From positions 1-5,851 of the forward strand of contig JAFEEV010000158.1 in assembly GCA_018240935.1 (NCBI GenBank): a stretch of DNA of 5,851 nucleotides, given 5' to 3'. The notes below the pieces were generated by a model, which was given only the letters and a program-made list of their open reading frames with translations, was not told the origin of the DNA and searched no databases. Position numbers and translations under genes: made by a program. Of the stretch, positions 5,679-5,851 are shown piece after piece. The first letter of the stretch is position 1. Each line of letters starts with the position of its first letter. This DNA is from Pseudomonadota bacterium (lineage in GTDB: Bacteria; Pseudomonadota; Gammaproteobacteria; Burkholderiales; Nitrosomonadaceae).

Positions 5679-5851
5679 TCATTCCATGAATAACGAGCTC
5701 AGCGAGCTTTCATTACTGATGCGCAACATGGTTTCCGCCAGCAAGCTGGCGATGCTTAATTGACAAATGCGATCACACGCCAGCGCATCCGCGCGCAGGG
5801 GGATCGTGTCCGTGACCACCAGCTTATCCAACGCCGAGTTTTGGATGCGCT
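5679..5851 (-). CDS. prs: Ribose-phosphate pyrophosphokinase, C-terminal 56 residues (5' end outside window)
   Basis: Prs transfers pyrophosphate from ATP to ribose 5-phosphate to make PRPP, the precursor of nucleotides, histidine and tryptophan. Only the end of the roughly 315-aa protein is visible: RIQNSALDKLVVTDTIPL, then CDRICQLSIASLLAETMLRISN, then SSLSSLF, ending ME and TGA at 5681-5679. DTIPL and LLAEtmlRISNesSlSsLF match the C-terminus of class I PRPP synthases (E. coli: CDTIPL, MLAEAIRRISNEESISAMF). The catalytic and PRPP-binding loops lie outside the window. It is the first visible gene of the minus-strand cluster, 61 bp before rplY. Confidence 0.95.
   Translation of the reverse strand, partial: RIQNSALDKLVVTDTIPLRADALACDRICQLSIASLLAETMLRISNESSLSSLFME

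Overview
The window looks like a chromosomal segment of a betaproteobacterium. Protein style and the gene order prs-rplY-pth-ychF point towards Nitrosomonas or a relative (Nitrosomonadaceae). That placement is from memory of protein style and gene order, not from a search.

Layout, left to right. (1) Positions 1-507, plus strand: the C-terminal part of an ornithine cyclodeaminase/mu-crystallin family protein whose start lies outside the window. A 9-bp hairpin overlaps its stop codon, and only 31 bp separate it from the next gene, which converges on it. (2) Positions 539-2650, minus strand: a complete transmembrane methyl-accepting chemotaxis protein. It has a large periplasmic helical sensor with a NIT-like motif, HAMP, a classical signalling hairpin, and a long basic/proline/glycine linker ending in the CheR/CheB tether DWEEF. 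(3) Positions 2651-3176: about 525 bp without a convincing gene. It holds a compact repeat element (2695-2856) with 15-bp direct repeats at its edges and nested inverted repeats, just upstream of the chemoreceptor gene. It also holds an AT-rich patch, featureless sequence, and a stem-loop just after ychF. (4) Positions 3177-5851, minus strand: a housekeeping cluster read as prs (3' end only), rplY (Ctc/TL5-type L25), pth and ychF. prs makes PRPP, L25 binds 5S rRNA, Pth recycles peptidyl-tRNA, and YchF is a ribosome-associated ATPase, so three of the four genes concern translation.

The cluster is not a uniform operon. A strong Rho-independent terminator lies between rplY and pth, with its U-tract ending two bases before the longest possible pth start codon. 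A second hairpin sits between prs and rplY, just ahead of the rplY ribosome binding site. I see no CRISPR array, tRNA, rRNA, phage gene or transposase. The best candidates for something little described are the 162-bp structured repeat and the terminator/start-codon arrangement at pth. I did not find a clearly novel multi-gene system.
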